NCBI GenBank assembly: GCA_024742275.1
Contig: JANSYS010000032.1
Coordinates: 1 to 37,479, forward strand
Direction: 5' to 3'
Length of the DNA: 37,479 nt
DNA from: Alphaproteobacteria bacterium
GTDB lineage: Bacteria; Pseudomonadota; Alphaproteobacteria; Thalassobaculales; Thalassobaculaceae
Shown: positions 14,471-22,153 of the stretch, in pieces
Layout: each line of letters begins with the position of its first letter
How positions within the stretch are numbered: position 1 is the first letter of the stretch
The notes under the pieces: model-generated
The model's input: the letters and a program-made list of their open reading frames with translations, nothing else
The model's database searches: none
What the model was told of the DNA's origin: nothing
Program-made: the position numbers and the translations under genes

Positions 14471-16156
14471 ATGCGACGGCAGTATTCGCCTGATGATGAT
14501 ACCAAGTGGCAAGCTGCGGAACGCCTTGCAACGTTCCTCGATGCGGTCCTGAAGACCAGTGCCAATACACCGGAGCGGTCGAGAGCCGTCGAAGAATTGG
14601 CGCACCGAATTGGCCGCACGCCGCAGACGGTCCGCACTTATCTGAGAAAGTACCAGACTGACCGCAGAGTCAGTCACTTGCTACGAGACGACTCCGGCCG
14701 GGGCCCCCGTATCAAACCAGACCAGGATGCGATTATTCGAGAGGTCCTCGACACCAAGTATCTTGTCCGAGAGAACCGTTCGCTGAATGAGTGCTGGATT
14801 GTCGCCAACGGCCGGCTTGAAGACGCGGGACATCGGACGGTCGCTTATCAAACGGTAAAGCTTTGCCTCTTTCGGCATTGGACAGAAGCAGAGATTGCCA
14901 AACGCCGGGGCGGGACGGCATTGGCACGCCCCTACCGGCGCAAGGGTGGGCGCATGCAGCCCGGCTATCCACTAGAGGTCTGCCAGATCGACGAGACCCC
15001 GATTGATGTCCTCGCGGTCGACAACGACGGCAATCTCCTGAAGCGCCTTTACGTCGTTGTTCTTGTCGATGTCCTCACACACGTGATTCTTGGTTTTTGG
15101 ATCTGGCCACGATCGCCAAACCGGGAAGCGATCGGGCTCTGCATCCAGCATGCGATGCGGCCAAAACTCGACTATTTTCGAAAGTTCGATATCGATGGAG
15201 TGAACGTCTACGGTCGCCCGAAGACGATCATTACAGATCGGGCTTCCTGGTATCAGTCGATTGCCGACGACAGAGCGGTGAAGGATCTGCGGATTGACGT
15301 TCAACCCAGGCGAAGTGAGCCTCACGTTCGGGGCGTTGTGGAACGCCTACAGGGCACGATCAACCAGCAACTCCGCAAGCTTAAGGGTCAAACCGGTCGC
15401 TCGCCCAGCGACCGTGGCGACTATCCCAGCGACAAGGAGGCACGCCTCACGGTCTTTGATCTTGAAGAGGCGGCTGCGATCGCCGCATTCAGGATATGCA
15501 ATGGCGAGATGGATCAAGAAACACTATTGCGTCCCGATCTGGAGTGGCAGAAGCGCGTCCATCTGATCCCGGACCACTTGATGACCGCGGACTGGCAGGA
15601 CGTGCAGTTGGCTTTCCTCCCGGAGGTTGAGAAGAGCCTGAGCGTTCGCGGCATTCAGCACTTTTCGCTGGCCTATTGGAACGACCGCGACCCGAAGCTG
15701 GCGGGTCTCTACCAGAACCGGTTCCGAACCCGGCTGCGGGTCAAGTTCAATCGCAACGATATCAGCCATATCTATCTTCTCCATCCCACCAGCGGCGAGT
15801 GGCTGCTTGTTCCGCGGGCTGACGGAGACCTCGCTCCGCTGACCGAGTGGGATCTCAAACAGCAGCGCAAGGCGAGGCGCGAAGAAGCTGGAACCTCATG
15901 GAGCAAGCGGGCACAAGACCGGGAGCGGATCGACGCAATCAATGCCCGCGCTGAGAACAGATTTCAGAGTAGCCGAAAGTCCGGCATTGGCCGCCGAGCG
16001 GCCAGCAACGACGTCGCAAGCGCGATCGCGGCATCAGCACCAAAGCCCTTAGAAGGCGAAATCGAGCTCAACCGAATTAAGACCCAGGGCAATGGCCTCG
16101 GATCGCTGCCGCAAACAGATGACGTCTACGAAGAGGTGGTCTGGAGAGAGCCGTGA
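14471..16156 (+). CDS. tniA: TniA/TnsB-type DDE transposase (Mu/IstA-like)
   Basis: A 561-residue transposase that joins transposon ends to target DNA. The N-terminus (about 1-110) has helix-turn-helix segments (Arg-Thr-Pro-Gln-Thr-Val-Arg-Thr-Tyr-Leu). The integrase core carries the DDE residues: Asp in Cys-Gln-Ile-Asp-Glu-Thr-Pro (about 174), Asp in Ile-Ile-Thr-Asp-Arg-Ala-Ser (about 256), and Glu in Val-Val-Glu-Arg-Leu-Gln-Gly (about 293). A Mu-type C-terminal beta domain follows near 400-440 (His-Ile-Tyr-Leu-Leu-His-Pro). The start ATG at 14471 has GAGGA 6-9 bases upstream. Its stop overlaps the tniB start as GTGA. Confidence 0.93.
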   Translation: MRRQYSPDDDTKWQAAERLATFLDAVLKTSANTPERSRAVEELAHRIGRTPQTVRTYLRKYQTDRRVSHLLRDDSGRGPRIKPDQDAIIREVLDTKYLVRENRSLNECWIVANGRLEDAGHRTVAYQTVKLCLFRHWTEAEIAKRRGGTALARPYRRKGGRMQPGYPLEVCQIDETPIDVLAVDNDGNLLKRLYVVVLVDVLTHVILGFWIWPRSPNREAIGLCIQHAMRPKLDYFRKFDIDGVNVYGRPKTIITDRASWYQSIADDRAVKDLRIDVQPRRSEPHVRGVVERLQGTINQQLRKLKGQTGRSPSDRGDYPSDKEARLTVFDLEEAAAIAAFRICNGEMDQETLLRPDLEWQKRVHLIPDHLMTADWQDVQLAFLPEVEKSLSVRGIQHFSLAYWNDRDPKLAGLYQNRFRTRLRVKFNRNDISHIYLLHPTSGEWLLVPRADGDLAPLTEWDLKQQRKARREEAGTSWSKRAQDRERIDAINARAENRFQSSRKSGIGRRAASNDVASAIAASAPKPLEGEIELNRIKTQGNGLGSLPQTDDVYEEVVWREP

Positions 16157-17022
16157 CCGATCACCTGAATGAGCGCGCCCGAAAGCAGCTCGAGACTCTG
16201 GATGACGCTCAGCGCAGGGCGATCATGGGGGAGCCTCGTTGGCTTCCCTATCCAGCGGCGACGGCGGCTGTCGCCAAGATGGAGCGCTTGCGGACACGGC
16301 AACGGTCCAGTCGCACCGAAGGTGTGGCGATCCTCGGCCCTTATCGCAATGGCAAGACGATGGTTGCCGATTTCTTCATGGCCAGCGAAACCAGTCAGGT
16401 CAGACCGAGCTACTACTATCAGGTTCCGACCGAGGCGACCCGGCTTGAGTTTCTGTCGGGGATGATCGCGGCCATGGGACGCTTCCCGGACCCGTCGCGC
16501 CGGAGCATTGAGGGGCGTCGGCGGCAATTGGAAGAGCTTCTCGATGAAGCGGAGCCGCGTGTTTTCATCTTCGACGATGCGCACCACGCCTTTCGCGGAA
16601 CGGCGGCCAAGGAAGTCCACACCCTCATTCGAACTATGGGGCATCGGTGGGACATGTCTCCGGTCCTGATCGGCGATCGGACACTGGCGGATGTGATTCA
16701 CCTCGACGGAGAACTGCGATCCCGGTTGGACAATGCCCTTCTGCGGCGATGGGAGTACGATCGCGAGTTTGCGGTGCTTCTCAACAGCCTGGTGCGTGTC
16801 CTTCCACTCCAGCGAACATCGGAGCTAACCCAAACGCCCTTGGCGCAGCGGATCTACACGCTCTCGGAAGGTCTTGTTGGAGAGATCGTGAAGATCGTCA
16901 CGGAGGCGGCGGCGCTGGCCGTCGGTGGCGAAGAGCGGATCACCCTGGATCTCATTCACACACTTGGGTACGTGCCCCTGGCCAAGCGCTTCTCGGCTGC
17001 CGATCTCCGCGGACTTGCCTGA
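16153..17022 (+). CDS. tniB: TniB-type AAA ATPase, transposition helper
   Basis: A 289-residue ATPase of the TniB/TnsC type that would activate the transposase and convey target choice. Walker A is Gly-Pro-Tyr-Arg-Asn-Gly-Lys-Thr-Met at about residues 65-73, Walker B is Val-Phe-Ile-Phe-Asp-Asp-Ala-His at about 137-144, and a sensor-like Pro-Val-Leu-Ile-Gly-Asp-Arg follows. Translation starts at GTG 16153, overlapping the tniA stop, and ends in a TGATG overlap with tniQ, so the three genes are a coupled operon. Confidence 0.9.
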   Translation: MTDHLNERARKQLETLDDAQRRAIMGEPRWLPYPAATAAVAKMERLRTRQRSSRTEGVAILGPYRNGKTMVADFFMASETSQVRPSYYYQVPTEATRLEFLSGMIAAMGRFPDPSRRSIEGRRRQLEELLDEAEPRVFIFDDAHHAFRGTAAKEVHTLIRTMGHRWDMSPVLIGDRTLADVIHLDGELRSRLDNALLRRWEYDREFAVLLNSLVRVLPLQRTSELTQTPLAQRIYTLSEGLVGEIVKIVTEAAALAVGGEERITLDLIHTLGYVPLAKRFSAADLRGLA

Positions 17023-18011
17023 TGCCCAGCCGAGAGCCTGATCACTTCCCTATCCTGCCACAGAGGCCATGGCGGGACAGCCGTAAGCCATGGTCCCCAC
17101 GCCCGGCCCCAGTGCCCGGTGAACTGATGTCGAGTTGGGTGAAGCGCATCGCGAACGCCCACCGCGTCACCCTTGAGCCATTTCTGCGCATGCTCTCTCG
17201 CACGCTTGGCCCTCTCGGAGATCTCGATCGCGGTGACAATCCTGGTCTGGCGAGATTTCTCTCAGATCAAACGGGCCATCCGCTAGATCAGATCGAGGCG
17301 CTGTGCGTCTTCGGTTGCAACAGCGGATACAAGCTCACGGACTCCTTGGCGGCACCGCGGTTCTGTCCGTTGTGCTGGAGGGTCGATGACGACCCTTATA
17401 TCCGTTGGGAGTGGCGCTGTAGCTTTGTTCCCGTCTGCGAGATCCACGGAACGGACATGGTTGGACGCTGTCCGTTCTGCTCAGCGCATTTCGATCCATT
17501 GGCATCGCAAACGGTTATCCCAGTGTCACATTGCTCGGTCTGCGCCAGCGATCTTCGCACCGTTTCCCCTCGTTCTGTCTCGAGAAAGACCACCCTCGGG
17601 CAGATCATCCTGCTCGACATGCTGGCTGTCGCCGTCGAGGTCCAAGATGGGACCGCGATCGTCGAAATGCTTGAAAGGCTCCAAAGGGAGCGTCACCAAT
17701 CGGCCAACCGGTTCGTAAAGAGCCGGCTCTCACGGTTGTACGATCTGGCAAAGGCCGGGGAGAGGGAGGTCATGAAGGTGCTTCCCGGCAATGGCTTGGA
17801 GCGGGTGCTGCGGGCAACGGGGATGCAGGGAGCTGGCTGGCCCTGGATCGATCGCTCCCCAGTACCGGTCCGATGTTGGCCAGACCTGGACCGGACGACA
17901 CCCGTCTACAGAGATGCTCTGGATCCAATCAAACCTGTGTACGATGTGACCTTGTTCGACCTCTTGCAGGCATACGCGACCAGCAAGATCCGCTGGTCAA
18001 GCATCATCTGA
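17022..18011 (+). CDS. tniQ: TniQ-type transposition target-selection protein
   Basis: A 329-residue TniQ/TnsD-type protein. The N-terminus has the family hallmark Pro-Gly-Glu-Leu-Met-Ser-Ser-Trp-Val-Lys-Arg-Ile-Ala (about 31-43). Paired cysteines suggest zinc sites: Phe-Cys-Pro-Leu-Cys-Trp, Cys-Pro-Phe-Cys and Cys-Ser-Val-Cys, together with Val-Cys-Glu-Ile-His-Gly. In related elements TniQ works with TniB to choose targets. The start ATG at 17022 overlaps the tniB stop (TGATG). The stop lies only two bases before the presumed transposon right edge, which is unusually tight and may indicate that the right end was trimmed or that the element is compact. Confidence 0.87.
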   Translation: MPSREPDHFPILPQRPWRDSRKPWSPRPAPVPGELMSSWVKRIANAHRVTLEPFLRMLSRTLGPLGDLDRGDNPGLARFLSDQTGHPLDQIEALCVFGCNSGYKLTDSLAAPRFCPLCWRVDDDPYIRWEWRCSFVPVCEIHGTDMVGRCPFCSAHFDPLASQTVIPVSHCSVCASDLRTVSPRSVSRKTTLGQIILLDMLAVAVEVQDGTAIVEMLERLQRERHQSANRFVKSRLSRLYDLAKAGEREVMKVLPGNGLERVLRATGMQGAGWPWIDRSPVPVRCWPDLDRTTPVYRDALDPIKPVYDVTLFDLLQAYATSKIRWSSII

Positions 18012-18020
18012 CATGGAGGA

Positions 18021-18713
18021 TCAGGTCGCGAGAGGTTCCGTCTCTTCGTCTGGTTGCTTGGAATCCATCGGCTCGAAATCCCGCGCGAGCGCGCGTCGTT
18101 CCGCAAGGAGCCGGGCCTTGTCCAGAAGACCAGCTTCCTCGAGTTTCTCGCGCTCGGGCAAGGCATCGAGGGACTCGAGATCGAACCGCTGCAGGAACTC
18201 CGGCGTCGTCACATAAAGAATCGGGGCTCCCGGCTCCGGGCTGCGCGGTCCATTGGCGATCAGCCCGAGGCGCCGAAGGCGTCCGATCAGGTCGCGGTCG
18301 ATCTGTCGGCCCTCCACCCGCTGCCCGAGGATCCAGCCGAGCTGGTCGCGGGTTACCGGCTGATAGTAGGCGATGGCCATCAGGACGGTCGCCTCGAGCT
18401 TGGTGAGGGCCGGCGCCTCATGCTTTGGGAAAGCAGTGCGGATAGCGGAGCCGTGTTCGGCTCGCGTGCGCATCGTGTACCCGCCGGCGACGCGGGCCAA
18501 CTGGTATGGCCGGGCCGCCAGCTCGACCTCGATCTCCGTGAGCAGGAGGTCAAGATTGCAGGCCGAACCGACCAGCCTTCCGAGGATGTCGCGCGGGACG
18601 GGTTGGTCGGACGCGAAAATCACCGCTTCGACCCGGGCCATCCATGTGCGCCAACGCGCCTCAGGAGCGAGGTCGGTGAGTTCGGTGTCGAGCGGAGCTG
18701 AGGGAGGTGCCAT
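18021..18713 (-). CDS. scpB: ScpB-like segregation/condensation protein
   Basis: A 230-residue ScpB homologue. Chromosomal ScpB is a kleisin-associated winged-helix dimer of the Smc-ScpAB condensin. Family features seen: Val-Glu-Ala-Val-Ile-Phe-Ala-Ser-Asp-Gln-Pro at about 28-38, Arg-Val-Ala-Gly-Gly-Tyr-x-Met-Arg-Thr at 74-83, Leu-Thr-Lys-Leu-Glu-Ala-Thr-Val-Leu-Met-Ala-Ile-Ala-Tyr-Tyr-Gln-Pro-Val-Thr-Arg at 101-120, and Leu-Tyr-Val-Thr-Thr-Pro-Glu-Phe-Leu at 166-174. No scpA or smc gene is in the window, so it either joins the host complex or does something else. It follows the DUF1403 gene by 2 bases and ends at the transposon insertion point. Confidence 0.86.
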   Translation of the reverse strand: MAPPSAPLDTELTDLAPEARWRTWMARVEAVIFASDQPVPRDILGRLVGSACNLDLLLTEIEVELAARPYQLARVAGGYTMRTRAEHGSAIRTAFPKHEAPALTKLEATVLMAIAYYQPVTRDQLGWILGQRVEGRQIDRDLIGRLRRLGLIANGPRSPEPGAPILYVTTPEFLQRFDLESLDALPEREKLEEAGLLDKARLLAERRALARDFEPMDSKQPDEETEPLAT

Positions 18714-18715
18714 CG

Positions 18716-19630
18716 TCAGAGCCCGTAGAGCCGGAAGGTGGCGCGGCCAGTCAACTCGCGGACCGCGCCGAGACCGAGCAGGCGCTCGTAGAGCCGGCGC
18801 AGACCCCGGTCGCTCAGCCCTCGCACCCGCAAGCCCGGCCCGACGGCATCCTGCTCGAGCAGCGCCGTCACCACGGCGGGTGCACCCTTCGCGCGCAGCT
18901 TGCCGGCGACACCCTGCAGAATAGCGGCCTGGTCGGCGATCGCCCGAGCGCTGTCGAGAGCGTTGCGGGCGGCCCGGACGTAGGCGACCAGGCTCCGCCG
19001 GCGGTTCTCATTCGTTGTATCGGCGCCGGCCAGGGGGCCGGCGGTACCGGCAAGCAGGGGTACGCCGACGGGCCAGCCGGCGCGCTGGGCAACCAGGGTG
19101 TCGGCGAGCCAAAGCAATACCGGCAGCGTGTCGAGGCGCTCGACCTGGTGGGCGGCGATCAGCTCGATACCGGCGGCGAGCGGTGTGGCGCCATCGGCTG
19201 GAGAAAGGGCGAAGAGACGGATCGCCTCGAGATCGTCGCTCCAGGCGATCCCGCTGCGGCCGGCGGCATGGGCGACATCGTCCTGGTCGAGGGAGGGGCG
19301 CCGCGTCGCCAGTCGCCGCCACAGCGCGTAGATCCGTCCGGCAGGACCCGGGTCATCGCCGGGCCGGCAGAGATGATGGGCGTCGCGGATCCCACCAGCG
19401 TCTTCCGGCCGGCGCAGGAGCCGCAGCGAGGCGGCGGCGGCGTCGACGGCGAGGCGGTCGAGCCAGGCGCCGCGCCACGGTGTATCCTGACGGACCAGCT
19501 GGTCGACCAGGGCGAGGGCCGCACCGGCGCGGAGCGTGGCGTCGGTGGCCGCATCGTCGGAGCTGCCGCGCACCCAGCCCGGTGTTCGGAGGTAAGGGGC
19601 TGACGAAGAAGGAAGATCGGTGAGATCCAT
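18716..19630 (-). CDS. DUF1403-family protein
   Basis: A 304-residue protein of the DUF1403 family, known mainly from alphaproteobacterial plasmids and of unknown function. It has the family-like opening Arg-Thr-Pro-Gly-Trp-Val-Arg-Gly and Ala-Ala-Thr-Asp-Ala-Thr-Leu-Arg-Ala-Gly-Ala-Ala-Leu, and Arg-Pro-Gly-Asp-Asp-Pro-Gly-Pro-Ala-Gly-Arg near residue 90. The end is Gly-Arg-Ala-Thr-Phe-Arg-Leu-Tyr-Gly-Leu, preceded by a winged-helix-like segment. It is the first gene of the operon DUF1403, scpB, winged-HTH gene. The integrase gene is transcribed divergently, an arrangement I recall from rhizobial plasmids, which suggests the four genes act together. Confidence 0.82.
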   Translation of the reverse strand: MDLTDLPSSSAPYLRTPGWVRGSSDDAATDATLRAGAALALVDQLVRQDTPWRGAWLDRLAVDAAAASLRLLRRPEDAGGIRDAHHLCRPGDDPGPAGRIYALWRRLATRRPSLDQDDVAHAAGRSGIAWSDDLEAIRLFALSPADGATPLAAGIELIAAHQVERLDTLPVLLWLADTLVAQRAGWPVGVPLLAGTAGPLAGADTTNENRRRSLVAYVRAARNALDSARAIADQAAILQGVAGKLRAKGAPAVVTALLEQDAVGPGLRVRGLSDRGLRRLYERLLGLGAVRELTGRATFRLYGL

Positions 19631-19895
19631 AACCAGAAACTAGCACGGGACGGCGCTTAAGGCCATCAATAATGCGTATAAGCGCCGCAGGTGTTGGTTC
19701 TAGATTACTCCTGATAAGCTTCCATTATCGGGACAAGTGTGATTCTATAGGGAGGTCCTTCGAACGCGCCACGTTCGGTGGGAAGGATCAGGGAACGGGT
19801 TGCGTAAGCCGAGCGGGGCAGGGGACGCGGAGGCGGGATCCGATCTGGCGGAGTTCCGTCATTCCGAGCACAACGCGAGGCGGCGGGAGAGTGCG
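19631..19895. promoter_or_regulatory. Divergent intergenic region between DUF1403 gene and integrase
   Basis: This is the only space for promoters serving the DUF1403/scpB operon leftward and the integrase rightward. A short dyad GATAA (19713-19717) and TTATC (19725-19729) lies near its middle in a locally AT-richer patch. No clear -35/-10 pair is assigned. Confidence 0.35.
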
Positions 19896-20969
19896 GTGGT
19901 GACTGCGAATGAAGTTACCGAAGAGAATGAACCTGCCGGCGAGCTGCTGCCGGAGCGCGCGCCAGCTCACCAAACCCCAGCGCCAGCCAACGAACTCTCC
20001 GGCCTGGTCGAAAAGGCGCGCGACTACGCCCGCGGCGCGACTGCGGAGAAGACCCGCACTGCCTATCTATCGGACTGGAAGGACTTCGTGGCGTGGTGCA
20101 CCCGGCGGGGCCTCGCGCCAGTCCCGCCCAACCCGCAAGCGATCGGGCTCTACATCACCGACCTGGCGACGGGTGGGGGAGGGCGGTCCACCCTGCTTAA
20201 CGTGAGCAGCATCGAGCGGCGGCTGAGCGGGCTGGCGTGGGGCTTCCGGCAGCGCGATCACGTGCTGGACCGGCAGGACCGCCACATCAAGGAGGTGATG
20301 GCGGGGATCCGCAACAAACATCACCGGCCCCCGAAGCAAAAGGCTGCCGTCCTGGCCGCCGATATCGTCGCCATGATCGGTGCTCTAGACACCGGGCTCG
20401 CGGGCTTGCGCGATCGCGCCATGCTCCTGGTCGGGTTCGCGGGTGGCCTGCGGCGCAGTGAGATTGTCGGCCTCGATCACGGGGAAGGGGAGACGGAGGA
20501 GGGGCTAGGGTGGCCGGAATTCCTACCCGACGGCATGGTTCTGAGGATCAAGGGCAAGGGTCATCGCTGGCGCGAGGTCGAGATTGGCCGCGGGTCGAGT
20601 TCGCGTACCTGTCCCGTCGCCGCCCTGCAGGAATGGATGGAGATCGCCCGCATCGCTCATGGGCCGGTGTTCAGGCGACTCAACACAAATGGCAAACGGG
20701 CTCTGCCCGACAGGCTGGCCGACCAGCATGTGGCGCGCCTGGTAAAGCGCACTGCGATCGCCGCCGGTGTCCGTGGCGACCTGGCTGAAGGTGTGCGGCG
20801 AGAGGCTTTCGCGGGACATTCATTGCGCGCCGGGCTGGCGACCGCGGCTGAGGTCGATGAGCGCTGGGTACAGCGGCAACTCGGGCACGCCTCGGTCGGT
20901 ATGACCCGGCGCTATCAACGCGAGCGGGATCGGTTCCGCGTCAACCTGACGAAGGCGGCTGGGCTGTAG
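19896..20969 (+). CDS. Tyrosine-type site-specific recombinase/integrase
   Basis: A recombinase of about 357 residues. The N-terminal SAM-like DNA-binding domain (about 35-150) begins Ala-Glu-Lys-Thr-Arg-Thr-Ala-Tyr-Leu-Ser-Asp-Trp. The catalytic domain shows Arg in Gly-Gly-Leu-Arg-Arg-Ser-Glu, His-x-x-Arg in Gly-His-Ser-Leu-Arg-Ala-Gly, His in Leu-Gly-His-Ala-Ser and the nucleophile Tyr in Thr-Arg-Arg-Tyr-Gln-Arg. I prefer GTG at 19896, with GGGAG about 8 bases upstream; the frame stays open to TTG at 19800. It is divergent from DUF1403/scpB. No flanking att repeats are recognised, so it may resolve plasmid multimers rather than move an island. Confidence 0.88.
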   Translation: MVTANEVTEENEPAGELLPERAPAHQTPAPANELSGLVEKARDYARGATAEKTRTAYLSDWKDFVAWCTRRGLAPVPPNPQAIGLYITDLATGGGGRSTLLNVSSIERRLSGLAWGFRQRDHVLDRQDRHIKEVMAGIRNKHHRPPKQKAAVLAADIVAMIGALDTGLAGLRDRAMLLVGFAGGLRRSEIVGLDHGEGETEEGLGWPEFLPDGMVLRIKGKGHRWREVEIGRGSSSRTCPVAALQEWMEIARIAHGPVFRRLNTNGKRALPDRLADQHVARLVKRTAIAAGVRGDLAEGVRREAFAGHSLRAGLATAAEVDERWVQRQLGHASVGMTRRYQRERDRFRVNLTKAAGL

Positions 20970-20978
20970 ACAAAGAAG

Positions 20979-21003
20979 CCCCCAATCCGTCCTAGTCTTG
21001 GGG
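20979..21003 (+). terminator. Weak stem-loop after the integrase gene
   Basis: CCCCAA (20980-20985) can pair with TTGGGG (20998-21003) 11 bases after the integrase stop. No clean T-run follows, so termination strength is doubtful. Confidence 0.3.
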
Positions 21004-21124
21004 AGTCTCTCACACTTCGATATTGAACGTCGAAACCACGCGCATTGAAATTGGCGACTGTTGCCATGTACAAGCAATTGTCCGTCGCTGGGAACAACGG
21101 TCGCTACGCACTGTGGAGAGCCCT

Positions 21125-21367
21125 ATGGGTGAAGAGCAGAAGGCAGATCTTCGAAGCGAGCGATTTCAGCTTATGCTGGACAACGATGAATTGACGAGGA
21201 TCGACGACTGGCGGTTCGACAATCGTATTCCGACCCGCGCGGCTGCCATCCGGGAGCTTATCCGGCGCGGCATGCTCTATGAGGATGTGGTCGATGACGA
21301 CGTGGAGATACCGGATCCGCGTGAGTTGAAATCCACCGAGTTCCGGGCCGTTCCGGACGAGAAATAG
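21125..21367 (+). CDS. CopG-like ribbon-helix-helix protein
   Basis: An 80-residue protein from ATG at 21125, with GGAGAG about 5 bases upstream. The core Arg-Ser-Glu-Arg-Phe-Gln-Leu-Met-Leu strand, Asn-Asp-Glu-Leu-Thr-Arg-Ile-Asp-Asp-Trp-Arg-Phe helix and Thr-Arg-Ala-Ala-Ala-Ile-Arg-Glu-Leu-Ile-Arg-Arg-Gly-Met helix match the common alphaproteobacterial CopG-like family. These are small DNA-binding repressors or antitoxins. The acidic C-terminal tail (Val-Asp-Asp-Asp-Val-Glu) is typical of an antitoxin, but no toxin gene follows; the next sequence is an insertion-sequence remnant that may have removed one. Confidence 0.68.
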   Translation: MGEEQKADLRSERFQLMLDNDELTRIDDWRFDNRIPTRAAAIRELIRRGMLYEDVVDDDVEIPDPRELKSTEFRAVPDEK

Positions 21368-21370
21368 GCA

Positions 21371-21580
21371 CTAGGCGCGGCAGGGGCCCAAACCCAAGAT
21401 TCGGTTGCCCAGCTCTTGGAGTTGGGCATCGTCGTTTGGCACCGATGCGCCGAAACCATATGGAGGTCGTTGACCCTGAGCGCATCGGTCGTTGGCCTCG
21501 AATACTCCGGCGATGGTGCTGATCACCAGCAGCACGAGGAATACAACCGGGATGCTCCTTTCGATATCCAACCAAGACAC
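21371..21580 (-). CDS. Possible small membrane-anchored protein
   Basis: A possible 69-residue ORF from GTG at 21580, with no visible ribosome binding site. It has one strongly hydrophobic helix (about residues 10-26: Val-Val-Phe-Leu-Val-Leu-Leu-Val-Ile) and a soluble tail with two cysteines. The same frame runs upstream through the IS3 remnant, so the N-terminus is uncertain. No family is recognised; it may be chance coding. Confidence 0.25.
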   Translation of the reverse strand: MSWLDIERSIPVVFLVLLVISTIAGVFEANDRCAQGQRPPYGFGASVPNDDAQLQELGNRILGLGPCRA

Positions 21581-21630
21581 AACTGTAGCCGAGTATGGGT
21601 GGACTTGCCCGATTTTGGTGGGGAGAGCAG

Positions 21631-21852
21631 TTAGCTCACCTTTTGGGCCTTTCGCTCGAAGGCGATGGGGCTTTGGAAGCCAATCGCTAAATGACGCCTG
21701 ACAGGGTTGTCGAACCCATCGATGTATCTGGCGATGGCGTTTTCGGCCTGCTGACGGGTTTGCCACGCGACCGGCCAGATCAGTTCGGATTTGATGGTTT
21801 TGAAGAAGGTTTAGACCATCGCGTTGTCGTAGCAGTTCCCCTTGACGCTGAT
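21631..21852 (-). pseudogene. IS3-family transposase (OrfB) C-terminal remnant
   Basis: On the minus strand the frame reads Gly-Asn-Cys-Tyr-Asp-Asn-Ala-Met-Val, then TAA, then Thr-Phe-Phe-Lys-Thr-Ile-Lys-Ser-Glu-Leu. It continues with Tyr-Ile-Asp-Gly-Phe and Arg-Arg-His-Leu-Ala-Ile-Gly, and ends Phe-Glu-Arg-Lys-Ala-Gln-Lys-Val-Ser before the stop at 21631. This is the C-terminal end of an IS3-type integrase. The TAA replaces the position usually holding the catalytic glutamate (Val-Glu-x-Phe-Phe-Lys), and the N-terminal two thirds are missing, so it is a dead fragment. Confidence 0.85.
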
Positions 21853-21928
21853 CTAGTGGATTGAATCCGACGCTTCGATCCACGAGGCGACAGAAGGTCG
21901 GACCAGCGACATAGCTTGACCCGAGGCG

Positions 21929-22153
21929 CTACGCGCAGCAGCTATCGCCGGCCTGGATCGGCGGGCAGGGAACGGTTGCATAGGAGCAGTAGACGCAGCA
22001 GTCCCCGGGCAGAGGCTTCAGAACCGCCCCGCACCCCTTGCAGTCGTAGAACCACTGGCAGGCATTGGTCGGCATGGTCTCAGTCTCGACATGTCCGCAT
22101 CGCGGGCATGTGAGTGTCGATTGGAGGGTTATCCCGTCATGTTGCGTGTCCAA
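21929..22153 (-). CDS. GDCCVxC-domain zinc-ribbon-like protein (copy 1)
   Basis: A small cysteine-rich protein of about 74 residues. It has Thr-Cys-Pro-Arg-Cys-Gly-His, Cys-Gln-Trp-Phe-Tyr-Asp-Cys-Lys-Gly-Cys-Gly and Gly-Asp-Cys-Cys-Val-Tyr-Cys-Ser-Tyr-Ala-Thr-Val-Pro-Cys-Pro-Pro. This matches the GDCCVxC (seleno)protein family often found beside mercury or copper genes; its biochemical role is not established. The start is uncertain: I give TTG at 22153, which overlaps merF by 25 bases. It is the last gene of the minus-strand metal cluster. A second, closely similar copy is at 29922-30140. Confidence 0.75.
   Translation of the reverse strand: MDTQHDGITLQSTLTCPRCGHVETETMPTNACQWFYDCKGCGAVLKPLPGDCCVYCSYATVPCPPIQAGDSCCA

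Larger units (their letters stand above)
14345..18013 (+). mobile_element. TniABQ (Tn5053/Tn7-like) transposon, minimal
   Basis: Three transposition genes in the order tniA, tniB, tniQ lie between two halves of an otherwise continuous minus-strand operon. A left end begins near 14345 with TGTCGTTTTC, resembling Tn402/Tn5053 ends. The right boundary is placed just after tniQ, where the minus strand reads TGTCAG at 18013-18008. AGGAT is present at 14341-14345 and again at 18017-18021, a possible 5-bp target duplication, though it does not fit exactly with TGT/ACA ends. No resolvase or cargo gene is present. Boundaries are approximate to a few bases. Confidence 0.6.

Noticed and set aside
14341..18021. 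AGGAT at both transposon edges as a proven target duplication
   Set aside because: A 5-bp match is weak evidence and does not leave symmetrical TGT/ACA ends, so it is kept only as a possibility.
21929..22153. Selenocysteine in the GDCCVxC protein
   Set aside because: Both copies in the window encode ordinary cysteines at the motif and no in-frame TGA lies in it.
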